Positions 1-10,296 are shown, counted from the stretch's first letter. The stretch is DNA of 26,000 nt from Chrysomallon squamiferum (GCA_012295275.1 CM022671.1:22852822-22878821), one strand, 5' to 3'. The notes: generated by a model not told the origin, from the letters alone. A program made the numbers and translations.

Positions 1-57
1 AAACAAAAAACAAACAACAACAACAACAACAAACAACAACAAACAAAAACAAAACAA
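1..57. repeat. CAA-rich low-complexity tract
   Basis: Imperfect CAA/CAAA repeats run from the window edge, so the array probably extends beyond it. The next 260 bases (58-320) are unique AT-rich DNA in which I see no gene or repeat. Confidence 0.85.
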
Positions 58-426
58 AGAATCCTCCTTTTCTGATCGTTAACACACAAAAATATCGATT
101 AAAGTATATAATTTAGTATTAAAGATAATAACACATATTGGCTAAGATACTTTAGTTATTACAAACATACGCATTATAACGCAGGTAGTGGCAATAACCA
201 ATTATAATACATTAGCTAAGCTAAGAAATATTTATTTCTATCGCAACTCTAAATCCTTCAGTGCGTTCCTCAGATCTGTGATCAACAACTAATAAAAGCT
301 TGGCCTACTGGTAACAATAACGATCTTTTTTTTTTTTAAATCTTATCATTAACGACAAAAACAATGCTCATTATTAGTTCGTTATTACGCATTTAGGCGA
401 GCGAGTCTTTGCAACGGCCAGAGTGA

Positions 427-503
427 TAAAAATAAAATAAAATAATATAAAATAAAAAAATAAAATAATATAAAATAAAAAAATATAAAAAATATAAAAA
501 AAA
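427..503. repeat. A-rich TAAAA/ATAAA repeat
   Basis: An interrupted pentanucleotide-like (AAAAT)n array made only of A and T. On the minus strand it translates as a run of Phe/Tyr/Leu/Ile, which explains the apparent open frame there. It borders the GC-richer island at 575-735. Confidence 0.85.
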
Positions 504-574
504 TGTCTTTGTCATTACATGCGATGTTTTGTATCCCTTCGTTAAACAGATTTAATGGTGTTGCGCTGTTTGAA

Positions 575-735
575 AAGCTCATTGACGTCATCAGCGGACG
601 TCGTGCGTGTTTCTGGATCAAATCTCGCCCGTCGATTTCAGCCGCCGGAGAAGCTAGACAAACGCCGAAAAACGAAGAAAAAAAAAAAAACACGAAGCCA
701 CCGCCATCTTACAGACCACGCGATTGCGTCCGTTG
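575..735. promoter_or_regulatory. GC-richer island with CRE and YY1-like sites
   Basis: About 160 bases are visibly richer in G, C and CpG than both flanks. They hold a perfect palindromic CRE, TGACGTCA, at 583-590 and an ACGTC half-site just after it at 598. An ACCGCCATCTT at 700-710 is the reverse complement of a YY1-type AAGATGGCGGC with one mismatch. CREB/ATF and YY1 sites are typical of animal promoters and proximal enhancers, but I see no convincing first exon on either side. The open frames across it either start at GTG (minus strand, from 693) or read into an A-tract. Promoter, enhancer and chance CpG-rich patch are all possible. Confidence 0.35.
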
Positions 736-860
736 AGAGTTTGGTGACTCGCAAAAAATAAAAAAAGGTTTTAGAAATTGCAGGATAATTATTAAAGATT
801 TGTAGACAATTATTTTTACCCAGGCAAAACGATTTCGATAAGTTTAATGGGATATTATAA

Positions 861-960
861 TTTTTTTTTTTTTTTTTTTTTTTTAATAAATACTGGTATT
901 TTTGGTGATATCAGCATGTTGATAAAGATTTTTTATTTCTTTTTTTTTTTTTTTTTTTTT
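861..960. repeat. Paired poly-T tracts
   Basis: T24 at 861-884 and T21 at 940-960 flank about 55 bases of unique sequence. No target-site duplication or SINE body is visible, so slippage-type homopolymers are the simplest reading, although old retroposon tails cannot be excluded. Confidence 0.8.
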
Positions 961-1240
961 AATTGTTTTTTGTTTTATAATAATGTGATTTTATTTTTAA
1001 TTAAGGTGATTAAGGTGACCAATAATAGCAAAATGAATAAATAATAAATAAAAATTAGGTTAAAATAAATACAGAAATAAATAAAGAAACAAAGAAAGGA
1101 CGAAAGAAAGAAAAAAGTAGAAAAAAAACCTATAAATACAGAACAAGAAGAAGAAGAAGAAAAACAAAAAAGTAACACATTAATTATAAATTAATAAGTC
1201 AATCTTTTAACAAATAAATTGAAACAAACATGTCACAAAC
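961..1240. other. AT-rich, purine-biased non-coding stretch
   Basis: AT-rich sequence with degenerate GAAA/AAG/AAAT repeats, including a short AAG run near 1145-1161. No gene or site was recognised. Confidence 0.6.
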
Positions 1241-1242
1241 CA

Positions 1243-1256
1243 ACGTAATTACGTAA
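1243..1256. promoter_or_regulatory. Overlapping palindromes ACGTAATTACGT and TTACGTAA
   Basis: A perfect 12-bp palindrome at 1243-1254 contains the homeodomain core TAATTA. It overlaps a perfect TTACGTAA at 1249-1256, the PAR-bZIP/C/EBP-type octamer. It sits immediately before the 20-bp minisatellite, whose unit shares the GTAATTAC core, so it may be a diverged edge copy. Confidence 0.35.
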
Positions 1257-1270
1257 GACAAATATACAAA

Positions 1271-1550
1271 ACTATGTAATTACACAAAAAAACTATGTAA
1301 TTACCCACAAAACTATGTAATTACACAGAAAACTATATAATTACACACAAAACTATGTAATTACACAGAAATCTATATAATTACACACAAAACTATGCAA
1401 TTACACACAAAACTATGTATTTACATAGGTAACTATGTAATTACATACAAAACTATGTAATTACACACAAAACTATGTAATTACACACAACACTATATAC
1501 TTACATACAAAACTATGTAACGACACAAAACTATATACTTACACACAAAA
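1271..1550 (+). repeat. 20-bp minisatellite, about 14 units, with TGTAATTACA core
   Basis: Units begin every 20 bases from 1271 with a consensus close to aactatgtaattacacacaa. Differences are mostly single substitutions (gtaatta to ataatta, cacacaa to cacagaa), and the last unit is slightly shortened. The centre of each intact unit is the perfect palindrome TGTAATTACA; about nine units keep TAATTA intact. No open frame runs through the array. Confidence 0.93.
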
Positions 1551-1572
1551 CAATGTTGTATCGAAAGAAATG

Positions 1573-1622
1573 AACACACACACGCACACACTCACACACA
1601 CACATATAGACACAAACACACA
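1573..1622. repeat. Interrupted (CA)n microsatellite
   Basis: Short CA runs interrupted by CGCA, CTCA and ATATAGA. Its minus-strand translation is Val/Cys-rich and is not a gene. Confidence 0.85.
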
Positions 1623-2035
1623 CGGTTTCAGAAACATACCATTCTGACTTTGAGCACAGAAATAACTGAAAAACAACAACGACGTTGACGATGCAGTCAT
1701 TATAACCCTGCAGACTGTGGCTTGTTTTAACAAAAATCGCGCGAGGGGATTACGTAACAAACACATGCTTCAAACTGCACGTTCACACTTCTCAGGAGAA
1801 TAGAAACTTTTAAAATGTTTCTCTCAGAGATAATAATTCAGGTTTCGCTTTCCAAATTTCCTAATCTAAGCTTTGGCGTTACGCATCGAGATCTTTTGAG
1901 GGGTGAACGCGTTTAGTTTGGCTGAAAGAGATACTTCTTTTTATCACGGAAGAAACAGAGAAAACACAGATCTTATCTACCGAAATAAATAAATCGAGAG
2001 AATGATAGAGATTAATATAACAAAAACAGCCAAGA

Positions 2036-2038
<3 letters not shown>
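1623..2038. other. Unique AT-rich DNA
   Basis: No microsatellite longer than a few units and no recognisable gene, splice pattern or known motif cluster was seen. Confidence 0.55.
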
Positions 2039-2070
<32 letters not shown>

Positions 2071-2150
2071 GAGCCAACATATATATGTATGTATGTATAG
2101 CCAAGCTAAGATATCAATAAATAAATAAATAAATAAATATATAGATATAT
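2039..2150. repeat. Compound TA, TATG and AAAT microsatellites
   Basis: (AT)n at 2039-2067, a short TATG run at 2082-2098, and (AAAT)n running into ATAG at about 2115-2150. Confidence 0.88.
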
Positions 2151-2784
<634 letters not shown>

Positions 2785-2809
2785 ATTACTATGAGTATTA
2801 CCATTACTG

Positions 2810-2970
2810 CTACTCGGATTACTTACACAGCTACTACTACTACTTCTACTACTACTACTACTGCTTTGCAACTACTACTACTACTATAGCTATTTCAAAC
2901 GATAATAATAATGGCAATAATCAACAACAATAATCAACAACAACAACAACAACAACAATAATAATAATAT
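2810..2970. repeat. ACT then AAC/AAT trinucleotide repeats
   Basis: (ACT)n-type runs at about 2831-2886 are followed by (AAT)n and (AAC)n at 2901-2970. All are imperfect. Confidence 0.9.
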
Positions 2971-3336
2971 ATTTTACAACATTAATATAACGAACTGCAA
3001 GATTAAAGGACATTAACAAAAGAATCAGTTGGTTTGACTTTCAAATCCGACGGTTACGGACGTCAGACAGAAACCTTTGTTCCTGTCTGAATTACTCTGT
3101 ACGTTTGTCCTACAAACTGATCAATGGGATATTATTACAATGAGATACATCGTAGCTGACACTAACACCTGCATTTGGTGTTACAAAGTCAGCGCAAAAT
3201 TAATAAAAAATTTAAAACGATACCAATAACAATGTCATTTGAGATGTTACTGAGACAATTTCAATTGACAGCGGACCGAAACAAAATTAATTGAGTGTCA
3301 GCACAGATACACATTTATTTTTATACAGGTTTATAC
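2971..3336. other. Unique non-coding DNA
   Basis: Mixed-composition AT-rich DNA between two trinucleotide fields. No gene was seen. Confidence 0.55.
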
Positions 3337-3760
3337 CACAACAAAAACAAGACAATAATAGTATCAGAAGAACAACAGTAACAACATTGGTACAGTTAAT
3401 AATAATAACAACAACAACAACAATAACTGTAGTAGTAACATTAACATTAACAGTAGTAGTAGTTGTAGTAATTGTATTTGTAGTAGTAGTGGTGATGGTG
3501 GTGGTCGTGGTGGCTGAAATAATTGTAGTAGTAATAGTATAATAATAAGTATTAACTGTGATGATATTATTATTATTATTATTATTACTGTTATTATTAT
3601 TAGTAGTAGTAGTAGTAATACTAGTAGCAGCAGTAGTAGTAGTAGTACCAGTGGTAGGAATAGTGGTGGTGGTAGAAGACGAAAAAAAAAAAAATAATAA
3701 CAATAGGAACAATAACGACAACAACCACAGCATCAACGATAACAAGAATTACAACAGCAG
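3337..3760. repeat. Compound trinucleotide field (AAC/AGT/TGG/ATT)
   Basis: About 420 bases almost entirely of three-base units: CAA near 3405-3424, GTA and TGG near 3430-3540, ATT near 3563-3603, GTA near 3604-3650, and AAC/AAT to the end. Because units and most interruptions keep a three-base register, long frames stay open on both strands (Val/Thr/Leu/Asn runs). These are repeat artefacts. Confidence 0.92.
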
Positions 3761-3979
3761 TATTTAGTGTGATTTAATAAGGTAAAACAGGTGTATCTAT
3801 ATTTGTGTCTGTGTCCTCAACTCGTCAATACTTCAGCGTACATGACCTACTGACTGACTGAGCGATCCATCAACAAACTAATCCCATCATGAATCAATGA
3901 ACACAGCGGAATCAATCAAACAACATTTGTTTTATTAAACCTAGCGGTTCAACCACTTCCACTGTAAATTAATCACCTC

Positions 3980-4010
<31 letters not shown>

Positions 4011-4124
4011 AGTATGAAAAACAAGTAAAAAAAAAAAAAAAAAAACATTTTTTTTTTTAAAATGGAAGGTTGTTTTTATTAGGTAATCAAAGACTCTTCT
4101 CTATCTTTTTTTTTTTTTTTTTTT
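3980..4124. repeat. Cluster of poly-A and poly-T tracts
   Basis: A29 at 3980-4008, A19 at 4027-4045, a short T run near 4049, and T19 at 4106-4124. A and T tracts in opposite orientation within 150 bases could fold back on each other. Confidence 0.88.
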
Positions 4125-4259
4125 GTATCTTTCTCTTGTTGTTATTGTAATTCTTTTATCCAGGGAAGTCTTTGTGAATCAATTGCTTCACAGTGCAGAC
4201 GATTTAAAAGTTTCCATTTATTTTAAGAGTGCAGCCTTTTTAAAAGTACCGCATTAATT

Positions 4260-4470
4260 AGATTCACTGTCTACGAAACGGGATCGCATTTCTCAGTTAT
4301 CGTTTTTGGCAATCGCACGAAGACAAAACGCAAAACGTTATTACGCGAAATCGTTTTTTTTTTAAAAACAGCACGAGGGCCGTTTCGTTGATGGAAATCG
4401 CCATTGTGTGTCTGACGTCATCAACGACAGCTCCCTGCGTGGGAGGAACCGCTAGGGTTTCCCGGCTCTT
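4260..4470. promoter_or_regulatory. CpG-containing island with a perfect CRE
   Basis: Several CpGs sit in otherwise AT-rich DNA: CGAAACGGGATCG near 4275, GCAATCGCACG near 4309 and TTACGCGAAATCG near 4340. A perfect TGACGTCA lies at 4413-4420 inside TGACGTCATCAACG. This 14-mer matches the CRE context at 583-596 with one mismatch. It is followed by the GC-rich GCTCCCTGCGTGGGAGG near 4430, which has complementary ctccc/gggag arms. It is a candidate regulatory element; no exon was recognised beside it. Confidence 0.3.
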
Positions 4471-4900
4471 GTATTATCTTTAAGAGCAGTCATCAGTTAA
4501 GGAAAATCAATTGACGAATTGATTAAGGTTTTTTTTTCTTCAAATAAGTGACTTCTGAAAGTGGTGATTTTCTTTATTCTGTTTCCATCTTTTCTGCTTA
4601 ATTGTGATGTAGTTGTTAGGTCTCCGAGTTTTTTTTTGTGGAGCGGGTTGGTCGTAATTAAATTGATTACGGGCCCCTTTTTCGAGTGCGTCAATGGATC
4701 GTTTCTGTTCGTTCTGACGACTGTTCGGTTGTTTCCAGAACTCATTTTGTACCTTTGGCAGAGTGCACTTTCTGTTTATGTTAGCGAGTACAATAGAGAT
4801 TCAAAGTAAATACTGTTTACAACGAATGTTTTAAATCACTAGTTTTTCTGTTTGAATTTGTTTATGTTTTATATACGTTCGATTATTTTATGAAAAACAG
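4471..4900. other. Unique DNA without a supported gene
   Basis: Open frames of about 80 codons exist here on both strands but resemble no family I know. They overlap each other and show no splice or initiation context, so I treat them as chance. Confidence 0.5.
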
Positions 4901-4903
4901 AAT

Positions 4904-5013
4904 GGAAAAAAGGGGAAAAAATAAAAAAAAATAAAAAATAAAGGAGAAAACCCCAACGAAATACTTTTCTCTCTGTATCTCTTTCTCTCCACTTCTCTCT
5001 CTCTCTGTCTCTG
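4904..5013. repeat. A-rich then CT-rich low complexity
   Basis: A-rich sequence interrupted by GGGG and CCCC at 4904-4955, then degenerate CT repeats at about 4967-5013. Confidence 0.75.
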
Positions 5014-5015
5014 GT

Positions 5016-5050
5016 ATTTTTTATTTTATTTATTTATTTATTTTCGATAA

Positions 5051-5093
<43 letters not shown>
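5016..5093. repeat. Inverted (TTTA)n/(TAAA)n microsatellite
   Basis: (TTTA)n at about 5016-5044 is followed after TTCGATAA by (TAAA)n at 5050-5093. The two arrays are reverse complements, so one strand can fold into a long AT hairpin around the TTCGATAA centre. Confidence 0.9.
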
Positions 5094-5094
<1 letters not shown>

Positions 5095-5209
5095 ATTTTA
5101 CAATTCTGCGAGCATTCACAATACACTGTGGAAAGATAAGATGTAGCGAGCAGTTTAAAAAAAAAACTTAGACTTTTGCTTTGAAGGATATCAAACTTTC
5201 TGAAGGCAG

Positions 5210-5345
5210 TGAAAGAGACATTAGCGGAAGCTGTGTCAGGTTTCCGTGGAAACGTGTTCCTGCGCGCACAGCTGCGCTGTGGACTAATTGATAATTTAAC
5301 ATCGCCAGCAGGCACAGTTACGGAAGTCGTCTGCGTTTCGCTTAG
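5210..5345. promoter_or_regulatory. GC-richer island with two short palindromes
   Basis: It contains gtttcc-gt-ggaaac at 5240-5253 (perfect 6-bp arms) and cacagc-tgc-gctgtg at 5267-5281 (perfect 6-bp arms, overlapping the E-box CAGCTG). Composition is clearly richer in GC than the flanks. The function is unknown; dimeric transcription-factor sites are one possible reading. Confidence 0.25.
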
Positions 5346-5445
5346 AAAAAAGTTCCTTACAGTTATTTTTTAACTTTTCACAGTGTACTCTAGTTTTTTT
5401 CTTTTATTTTTGCAGTTTTTGGAATTAATTACTTTTTTTTTTTTT

Positions 5446-5446
5446 A

Positions 5447-5490
<44 letters not shown>

Positions 5491-5640
5491 ATAAAAATAA
5501 AATTAAATTTCTGAAGAAGAAAATAACAACGAATAAATCCAATAACAAAATCAAAACAAACAAACAAACAAATAATAATGATAATAATAAAAAATAATAA
5601 TAAATTAAATAATAATAATAATAATGATAATGATAATACC
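5446..5640. repeat. (AAT)n and (CAAA)n low-complexity field
   Basis: (AAT)n runs at about 5446-5483 and 5572-5638, with CAAA units near 5553-5571 and A-rich spacers. Poly-Ile/Leu frames are artefacts. Confidence 0.88.
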
Positions 5641-5776
5641 CCCCCTTTTTTTTAGAAATTCAAAAAACTGAAAAAAAAAAAAGAAATAAAAATTTTAATA
5701 ATAATAACAATAAGTCAAAATAAATAAATAAAACCTCAGTTGTCAGTTTCACACCGTTCCCCACCTCCCAAAAATT

Positions 5777-5812
5777 AAAACAAACAAACAAACAAACAAA
5801 CAAACAAACAAA
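5777..5812. repeat. (CAAA)n microsatellite
   Basis: About nine near-perfect CAAA/AAAC units. The sequences CCGTTCCC and CCACCTCCC occur just outside it. Confidence 0.93.
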
Positions 5813-5859
5813 CCGTTCCCAAAAAACCCACACAAGAACTATAACCAATTTAATTTTTT

Positions 5860-6020
5860 GTTTTACTTCCTATCTGCCCGCCTCTCTTCACTCAGTCTTT
5901 TCTTTCTTGTCTGTACGTCTATCCATCCATCCATCCGTCCATTTGTGTAACTGTGTCCTTCTGTCCCCGTATCCCTTTCTTTCCGTCTGTCTGTCTGTTC
6001 TTCCCTCACTCAAGCCATAC
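5860..6020. repeat. Pyrimidine-rich stretch with ATCC and CTGT units
   Basis: A degenerate CT-rich tract with a short (ATCC)n near 5921-5940 and TCTG units near 5985-5998. Confidence 0.6.
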
Positions 6021-6029
6021 ATCTTCTTT

Positions 6030-6897
6030 TCCTTTTTCTTTTACATAAGACAGACAGCTCTGGTGCAGATTTCTTAAAGAAAAGGACTTTATTTGAAATC
6101 TCAGGGACTAACCTTTCGTCTGCTCGTCGAAGACATCTAGTTAATACTGTGTTCGTCTGTGACAAGGAGTTAACAACGTAATTCAGTTCTAGCGCTGAGC
6201 TGCAGCCACAGATAAACTATCCGCTTAATAACGTCACTCTGCCGCAAGATGTCGGATATTCGTTAGCTACGTAACATTATTGCAGACGAGTTATTAAACG
6301 TAACACATGCTGACAGCGTTAAATCAGCTTTGAGTTGTGGAAAATGAAGATTTATTTCCATAATTTACAACTCACGTGCGGAAAGACTCAGCAGAATGAT
6401 TCTGATGCCCACGCAATTTTTTTTTTCTTTTTTTTCTCGTATGCCCACTAGAATGGTTCATCCATCAGAAACAATAATGCTATCTGCACAAAGCAACATT
6501 GTGAAAGGAGCTGACAGTAGTGTTGTTGTCGTCACATCATTATTGCTGTTGTCGTTGCAGTGTTGATGTTACCTTGATTCTACCGGGTCATAACAATTAT
6601 CAAATTAGAAGTTCCATGTCGCATGTTGGTGTATTCATTATACACAATTATCTTGTGTTTACGCTGCTTAAGTACAAATTATTTCATTCATTAACTCATT
6701 CATGTGCTACAGTCACGTGAATGGGTTAAGTGCCGACTATCGACTCATTCTTGGCTTTTGTTTCGGAAGAACGTTTGTATCATGTTGGCAGTAATGTGTT
6801 GTTGTGTTTTATTGTTGAAAAATTATATGCGATATACAAAACAGTGCTTGTGAAATATTGTTTCGAAATTAGCAGTACATGTCAAGAAATAAAACAT

Positions 6898-6899
<2 letters not shown>
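6030..6899. other. Unique DNA with two E-boxes
   Basis: Mixed-composition DNA with CACGTG at 6373-6378 and 6714-6719. The open frames here (near 6520 and 6730) have no family resemblance, and the second runs straight into the GA repeat. Confidence 0.5.

Positions 6900-6968
<69 letters not shown>
6900..6968. repeat. Pure (GA)n microsatellite
   Basis: About 69 bp of uninterrupted AG dinucleotide, read as Arg-Glu or Ser-Leu in translated frames. A homopurine mirror repeat. Confidence 0.97.
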
Positions 6969-6971
<3 letters not shown>

Positions 6972-6989
6972 CCAGCTGGAGTGAGTGAG

Positions 6990-7320
6990 AGAACCACAAA
7001 AAAAGAACGTAATTAAGAAAAACGAATAGAAAATGAAAATAACATCTTGAACTTTAGTAAACAAAAATACAAACATTCACATCTACAGATATAAACATTA
7101 TCTTTATGTAAACTTTATAACGTGTAGTAAATTAAACTAGTAAGTATATAGAATATGTGTAAATAAATAATTAGTTAATTTAAATTATTTATCATTTTAT
7201 TATCCCATTATTTTATGACAAATTATTGAATTATTTGATTTTTTAACTCGATTTTCCAAGAAAATTGAGTATTTTTTCACTCCTATTGTCAGTCCCCCAC
7301 ACCAAAAAAAACCCCCAAAA
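6990..7320. other. AT-rich unique DNA
   Basis: No gene or motif cluster was recognised. Repeated ATTATTTTAT-like words occur near 7185-7215. Confidence 0.5.
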
Positions 7321-7580
7321 AATTAAGAATACAAATAAAAAAAAAAAAAAAAAAAAACGAACATACAAAAATAATAATAATAATAAAAGAATAAATAAAA
7401 AAAATAAAATAATAATAATAAAAAAATAAAATAAAATAAATAAAAAATAAATAAATAAATAATAAAGAAAGAAAAAAAGAATATTAACAACAACAACAGT
7501 AATAATAAACAAAGAAGAAAAAGAAGAAGATACAGAAAGCCAAAGGGTTAAAAAAAAAAAAAAAAAATAAAAAAAATCCT
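7321..7580. repeat. A-rich field with poly-A, AAT and AAAT repeats
   Basis: A21 at 7337-7357, AAT/AAAT runs at about 7370-7465, an AAG patch near 7514-7529, and poly-A near 7551-7568. The 116-residue Phe/Leu-rich minus-strand frame is its translation. Confidence 0.88.
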
Positions 7581-7805
7581 GGAAAAAACACAAAAAAACC
7601 CAAGAAATGTCATCAAGACCTTTCCTTAAAGAGGTGAAAAGATAACATGTACGAGTATCTGACGTCTCCTACTTCGTTATACAGAGGTAATGAATTCTGT
7701 CCAGTGAGCCTGGTTGAGACGTTGTCATTATAATCATGTCATGCAAGACACAAAGAAAGCTGCTGGAACAATAAAAAGTTGTCATCGTTGTTGATGGACA
7801 TCATT
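7581..7805. other. Unique non-coding DNA
   Basis: Mixed composition; nothing was recognised. Confidence 0.5.
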
Positions 7806-7831
7806 AAAAAAAAAAAAAAAAAAAAAAAAAA
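7806..7831. repeat. Poly-A tract (A26)
   Basis: A pure adenine homopolymer after TCATT. No retroposon body is evident upstream. Confidence 0.93.
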
Positions 7832-8198
7832 TTTAAAAATGTTTGTTGGATGAGTAACTGTTCTAAGAATATCAAACATTGTTGTTTTTCGCTTATTTTT
7901 TAATTTTTAAATTTTTTTTTTGTTTTCTTATTTTCTTTCTTTGTTTCCTTCTTTTTGATTGTTTAATTGTTATTTTGCGTGTGCATTAAATGGCAGTGGC
8001 ATTTAGGACTTTTTCTTCGTTATTCTCACAGTGAACTGCAAATTTAAATACTGCAAAGCAAATAATTAAGACATTTTTTAAATTTCATTTTATGGATTTT
8101 CCAGTCATTGTGCAGGGTTTGAAATTCCTTGTTTGAAGCGCTTTTCAGTTATTGTTTTGCTGAGTGTTTGTATTTTAATATCAGTATGGCATGTCTTT
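7832..8198. other. AT-rich, T-biased unique DNA
   Basis: T-rich with TTTC-like words near 7910-7955. No gene was seen. Confidence 0.5.
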
Positions 8199-8438
8199 GT
8201 ATGTGTGTGTGTTGATATATTGATATATATATATGCAGATACACGCACATACACATATATATATTTATATATATACAATCACACACACAGACATATATAT
8301 ATATGTTTATATATGTTTTCTGTGAGCGTATGTGCGTGTTTATGTGTATGCGTATGTATGTATGATACATATTCATGTTTGTTTCACAATCCTTCTGTAA
8401 CATGTCCACTCAGTTTGTCTATGTGTGTGTGTGTGTGC
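8199..8438. repeat. Compound GT/TA/CA dinucleotide field
   Basis: Alternating GT, TA and CA runs from 8199 to about 8365 and a (GT)n at 8421-8438. GT at 8202-8212 and CA runs near 8240-8290 are reverse complements separated by TA runs, giving foldback and left-handed (Z-DNA) potential. Val/Cys and Tyr/Ile frames are artefacts. Confidence 0.9.
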
Positions 8439-8519
8439 AAGCATTTAATTGAACAAGAGCATGTGTGTGTATGCTTTGTGGTTTTAATATCACCTAAAGA
8501 ATTTGCTCTGCTTGGTCGT

Positions 8520-8615
8520 GACTTTTCGACTTAACGAGAAAAGCGTCAAACATGCGTTTGATCTCTTTGTCTCGCTGCTCCAGCGCGCCCCCTACCGAGC
8601 ACGTGTAAGCTGATA
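8520..8615. promoter_or_regulatory. GC-richer island: palindrome, CTCF-core-like site, E-box
   Basis: A tcaaac-atgc-gtttga inverted repeat lies at 8546-8561. GCGCCCCCT at 8585-8593 is the reverse complement of AGGGGGCGC, the core of the CTCF consensus, although the flanking half of that consensus matches only partly. It is followed at 8600-8605 by CACGTG. The composition contrasts sharply with the flanks. A candidate insulator or enhancer-type element, unproven. Confidence 0.3.
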
Positions 8616-8781
8616 GTTATCGTTTTATCACAGAAATATTTCTTTTCAGTATTGATCAGTTCAGTGATTGAGCGTCAATTCATCTGATACTTCCTAATTT
8701 TTTTTTTTTGGTGATTGTTGTTCTTCAAAACAGTCACGCAAACAGGCCGTTAAGTTTGATTATCATCACCATAGATATATT

Positions 8782-9083
8782 ACTACAACAACAACAACAA
8801 CAACAAGTACTACTACTACTACTAGTACTACTATTCTGCTACTACTAGTACTATTACTACTACTACTACTCTACTATTCCTATTAGTACTACTAGTAATA
8901 TTACTACTGTTGCTGCTACTACTATTACTGCTATTAGTACTGCTACTACTATTACTATTACTACTAATAGTACTACATATAAGTACAACAACAATTACCT
9001 ATATTATTACTGTTGCTACTGCTGTTGCTACGACTACTACCACCACCACCACTATATATATATTTATATATAACTACTGCTTC

Positions 9084-9131
<48 letters not shown>

Positions 9132-9148
9132 TATTATTATTATTATTA
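8782..9148. repeat. Compound trinucleotide field ending in an AAT/ATT hairpin
   Basis: (CAA)n at 8784-8806, a long imperfect (ACT)n field to about 9050, a TA patch near 9053-9071, then (TAA)n at 9086-9130 switching abruptly to (TTA)n at 9131-9148. Poly-Leu and poly-Asn frames are artefacts. Confidence 0.93.
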
Positions 9149-9249
9149 CTGAATTGCAATATTTGAAAAAAAATATAATTTTTTTTTTATCTACTTATAT
9201 ACTTATTTATCCTAAATGTTCATAATTCTTTTTGACTGATGAGAACATG
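9149..9249. other. AT-rich unique DNA
   Basis: A short AT-rich spacer containing a T run near 9179-9188. Confidence 0.45.
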
Positions 9250-9269
9250 AAAAAAAAAAAAAAAAAAAA
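9250..9269. repeat. Poly-A tract (A20)
   Basis: A pure adenine run followed by CACCC. Confidence 0.9.
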
Positions 9270-10069
9270 CACCCAATATTTATAAATTTTTTGACCTACA
9301 AAACTCAACTCTGCTCGCATTTGTTCTGACATTTCCTGGTTTTTTTATTTCGTATATTTTATGAACTAACAAGTTTTCATAACGTGTATCTAAAAATGAG
9401 TCAACACACCACGTGACCATAATAAATAACTGAATAATATTCACCTATGTGTCGTTTTGACTACGAAGTTATGAGAGTTTTCAGTGGAATGCAACTAAGC
9501 ATGACCAGCCTTAAAAGGATATATATCTACTCTTTTCCTCATTCTATCTTGCAATTTTTTTTTCCCCTTTATTTCTCTAGTCTTGCTTATTTCACGCCAA
9601 AAAAAATCTAATATAATTATCATTAAGAAATTTTAAAAGTTTTACTCTTTATATTTTGAATAAATGAATAAATGGCAATGGTTTTTTGTATATTAAATAC
9701 TTGGTTTAGCTATAAAGATGAAAAGATTGATTTTTTTATCATGTCAGAAATGGATGTTTTTATCAGCTGCTTACCCTAGAAGGAGAAAGCATAATCAAAA
9801 GATCTTTGAAGTATCATTTGGAACGGGAAATCTTCCAGTATGTAGACATTCATTCATTCATGCGTAATACATTCTTGAAATGCGAAAGCTTTACATCACC
9901 TTCTGATAAAGACTTTGATACAAATTAAAATAATGTTAGGTTATCGGCAAAATGTTAAAATAATGTTTCTTTCATATTTATGTTAAAGAAAACATAACTA
10001 GTCATTTTAGTTTACATTATTTTTTTTATATACAGGTTTTGCTACGCATTTGAAATTCACTGTTTTAAT
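9270..10069. other. Unique AT-rich DNA with one CLEAR-like E-box
   Basis: Eight hundred bases without a microsatellite of note. CCACGTGAC at 9409-9417 contains CACGTG and is the reverse complement of GTCACGTGG, the form bound by MITF/TFE/USF-type bHLH-zip factors. No gene was recognised. Confidence 0.5.
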
Positions 10070-10089
10070 ATGTCATCATCATCATCATC
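10070..10089. repeat. Short (ATC)n microsatellite
   Basis: About six TCA units after ATG. It gives the poly-Ser start of an open frame that continues to 10405 (see findings). Confidence 0.8.
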
Positions 10090-10257
10090 TTTATTTTTAC
10101 AAAACACCTCTGCTGTTCTTGTACGCAGCTCAATTTCACGACTTGTTCGTCAGAACTGCATTTTCAAACACAATCTGGTAACACCTGTAAGAATTCCCTT
10201 TGAAGTTTTATATCGAAAATTAATAAATAACAGCTTTTTTCGTGACTTTTTGAATTC

Positions 10258-10264
<7 letters not shown>

Positions 10265-10294
<30 letters not shown>
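10265..10294. repeat. Poly-T tract (T30)
   Basis: A pure thymine homopolymer. Confidence 0.95.

Positions 10295-10296
<2 letters not shown>

Noticed and set aside
385-693. Minus-strand 102-codon frame with a signal-peptide-like beginning (Phe run, then CLASPA)
   Set aside because: It opens at GTG, the hydrophobic run is just the A14 tract translated, and the second half is the A-rich repeat. It lacks any animal initiation context.
3287-3767. Thr/Asn-rich 152-codon minus frame and Val-rich plus frames
   Set aside because: Translation of a compound trinucleotide repeat that stays open on both strands at once.
8133-8534. 133-codon Cys/Val/Tyr-rich frame
   Set aside because: Most of it is the GT/TA/CA dinucleotide field, with an overlapping frame on the other strand for the same reason.
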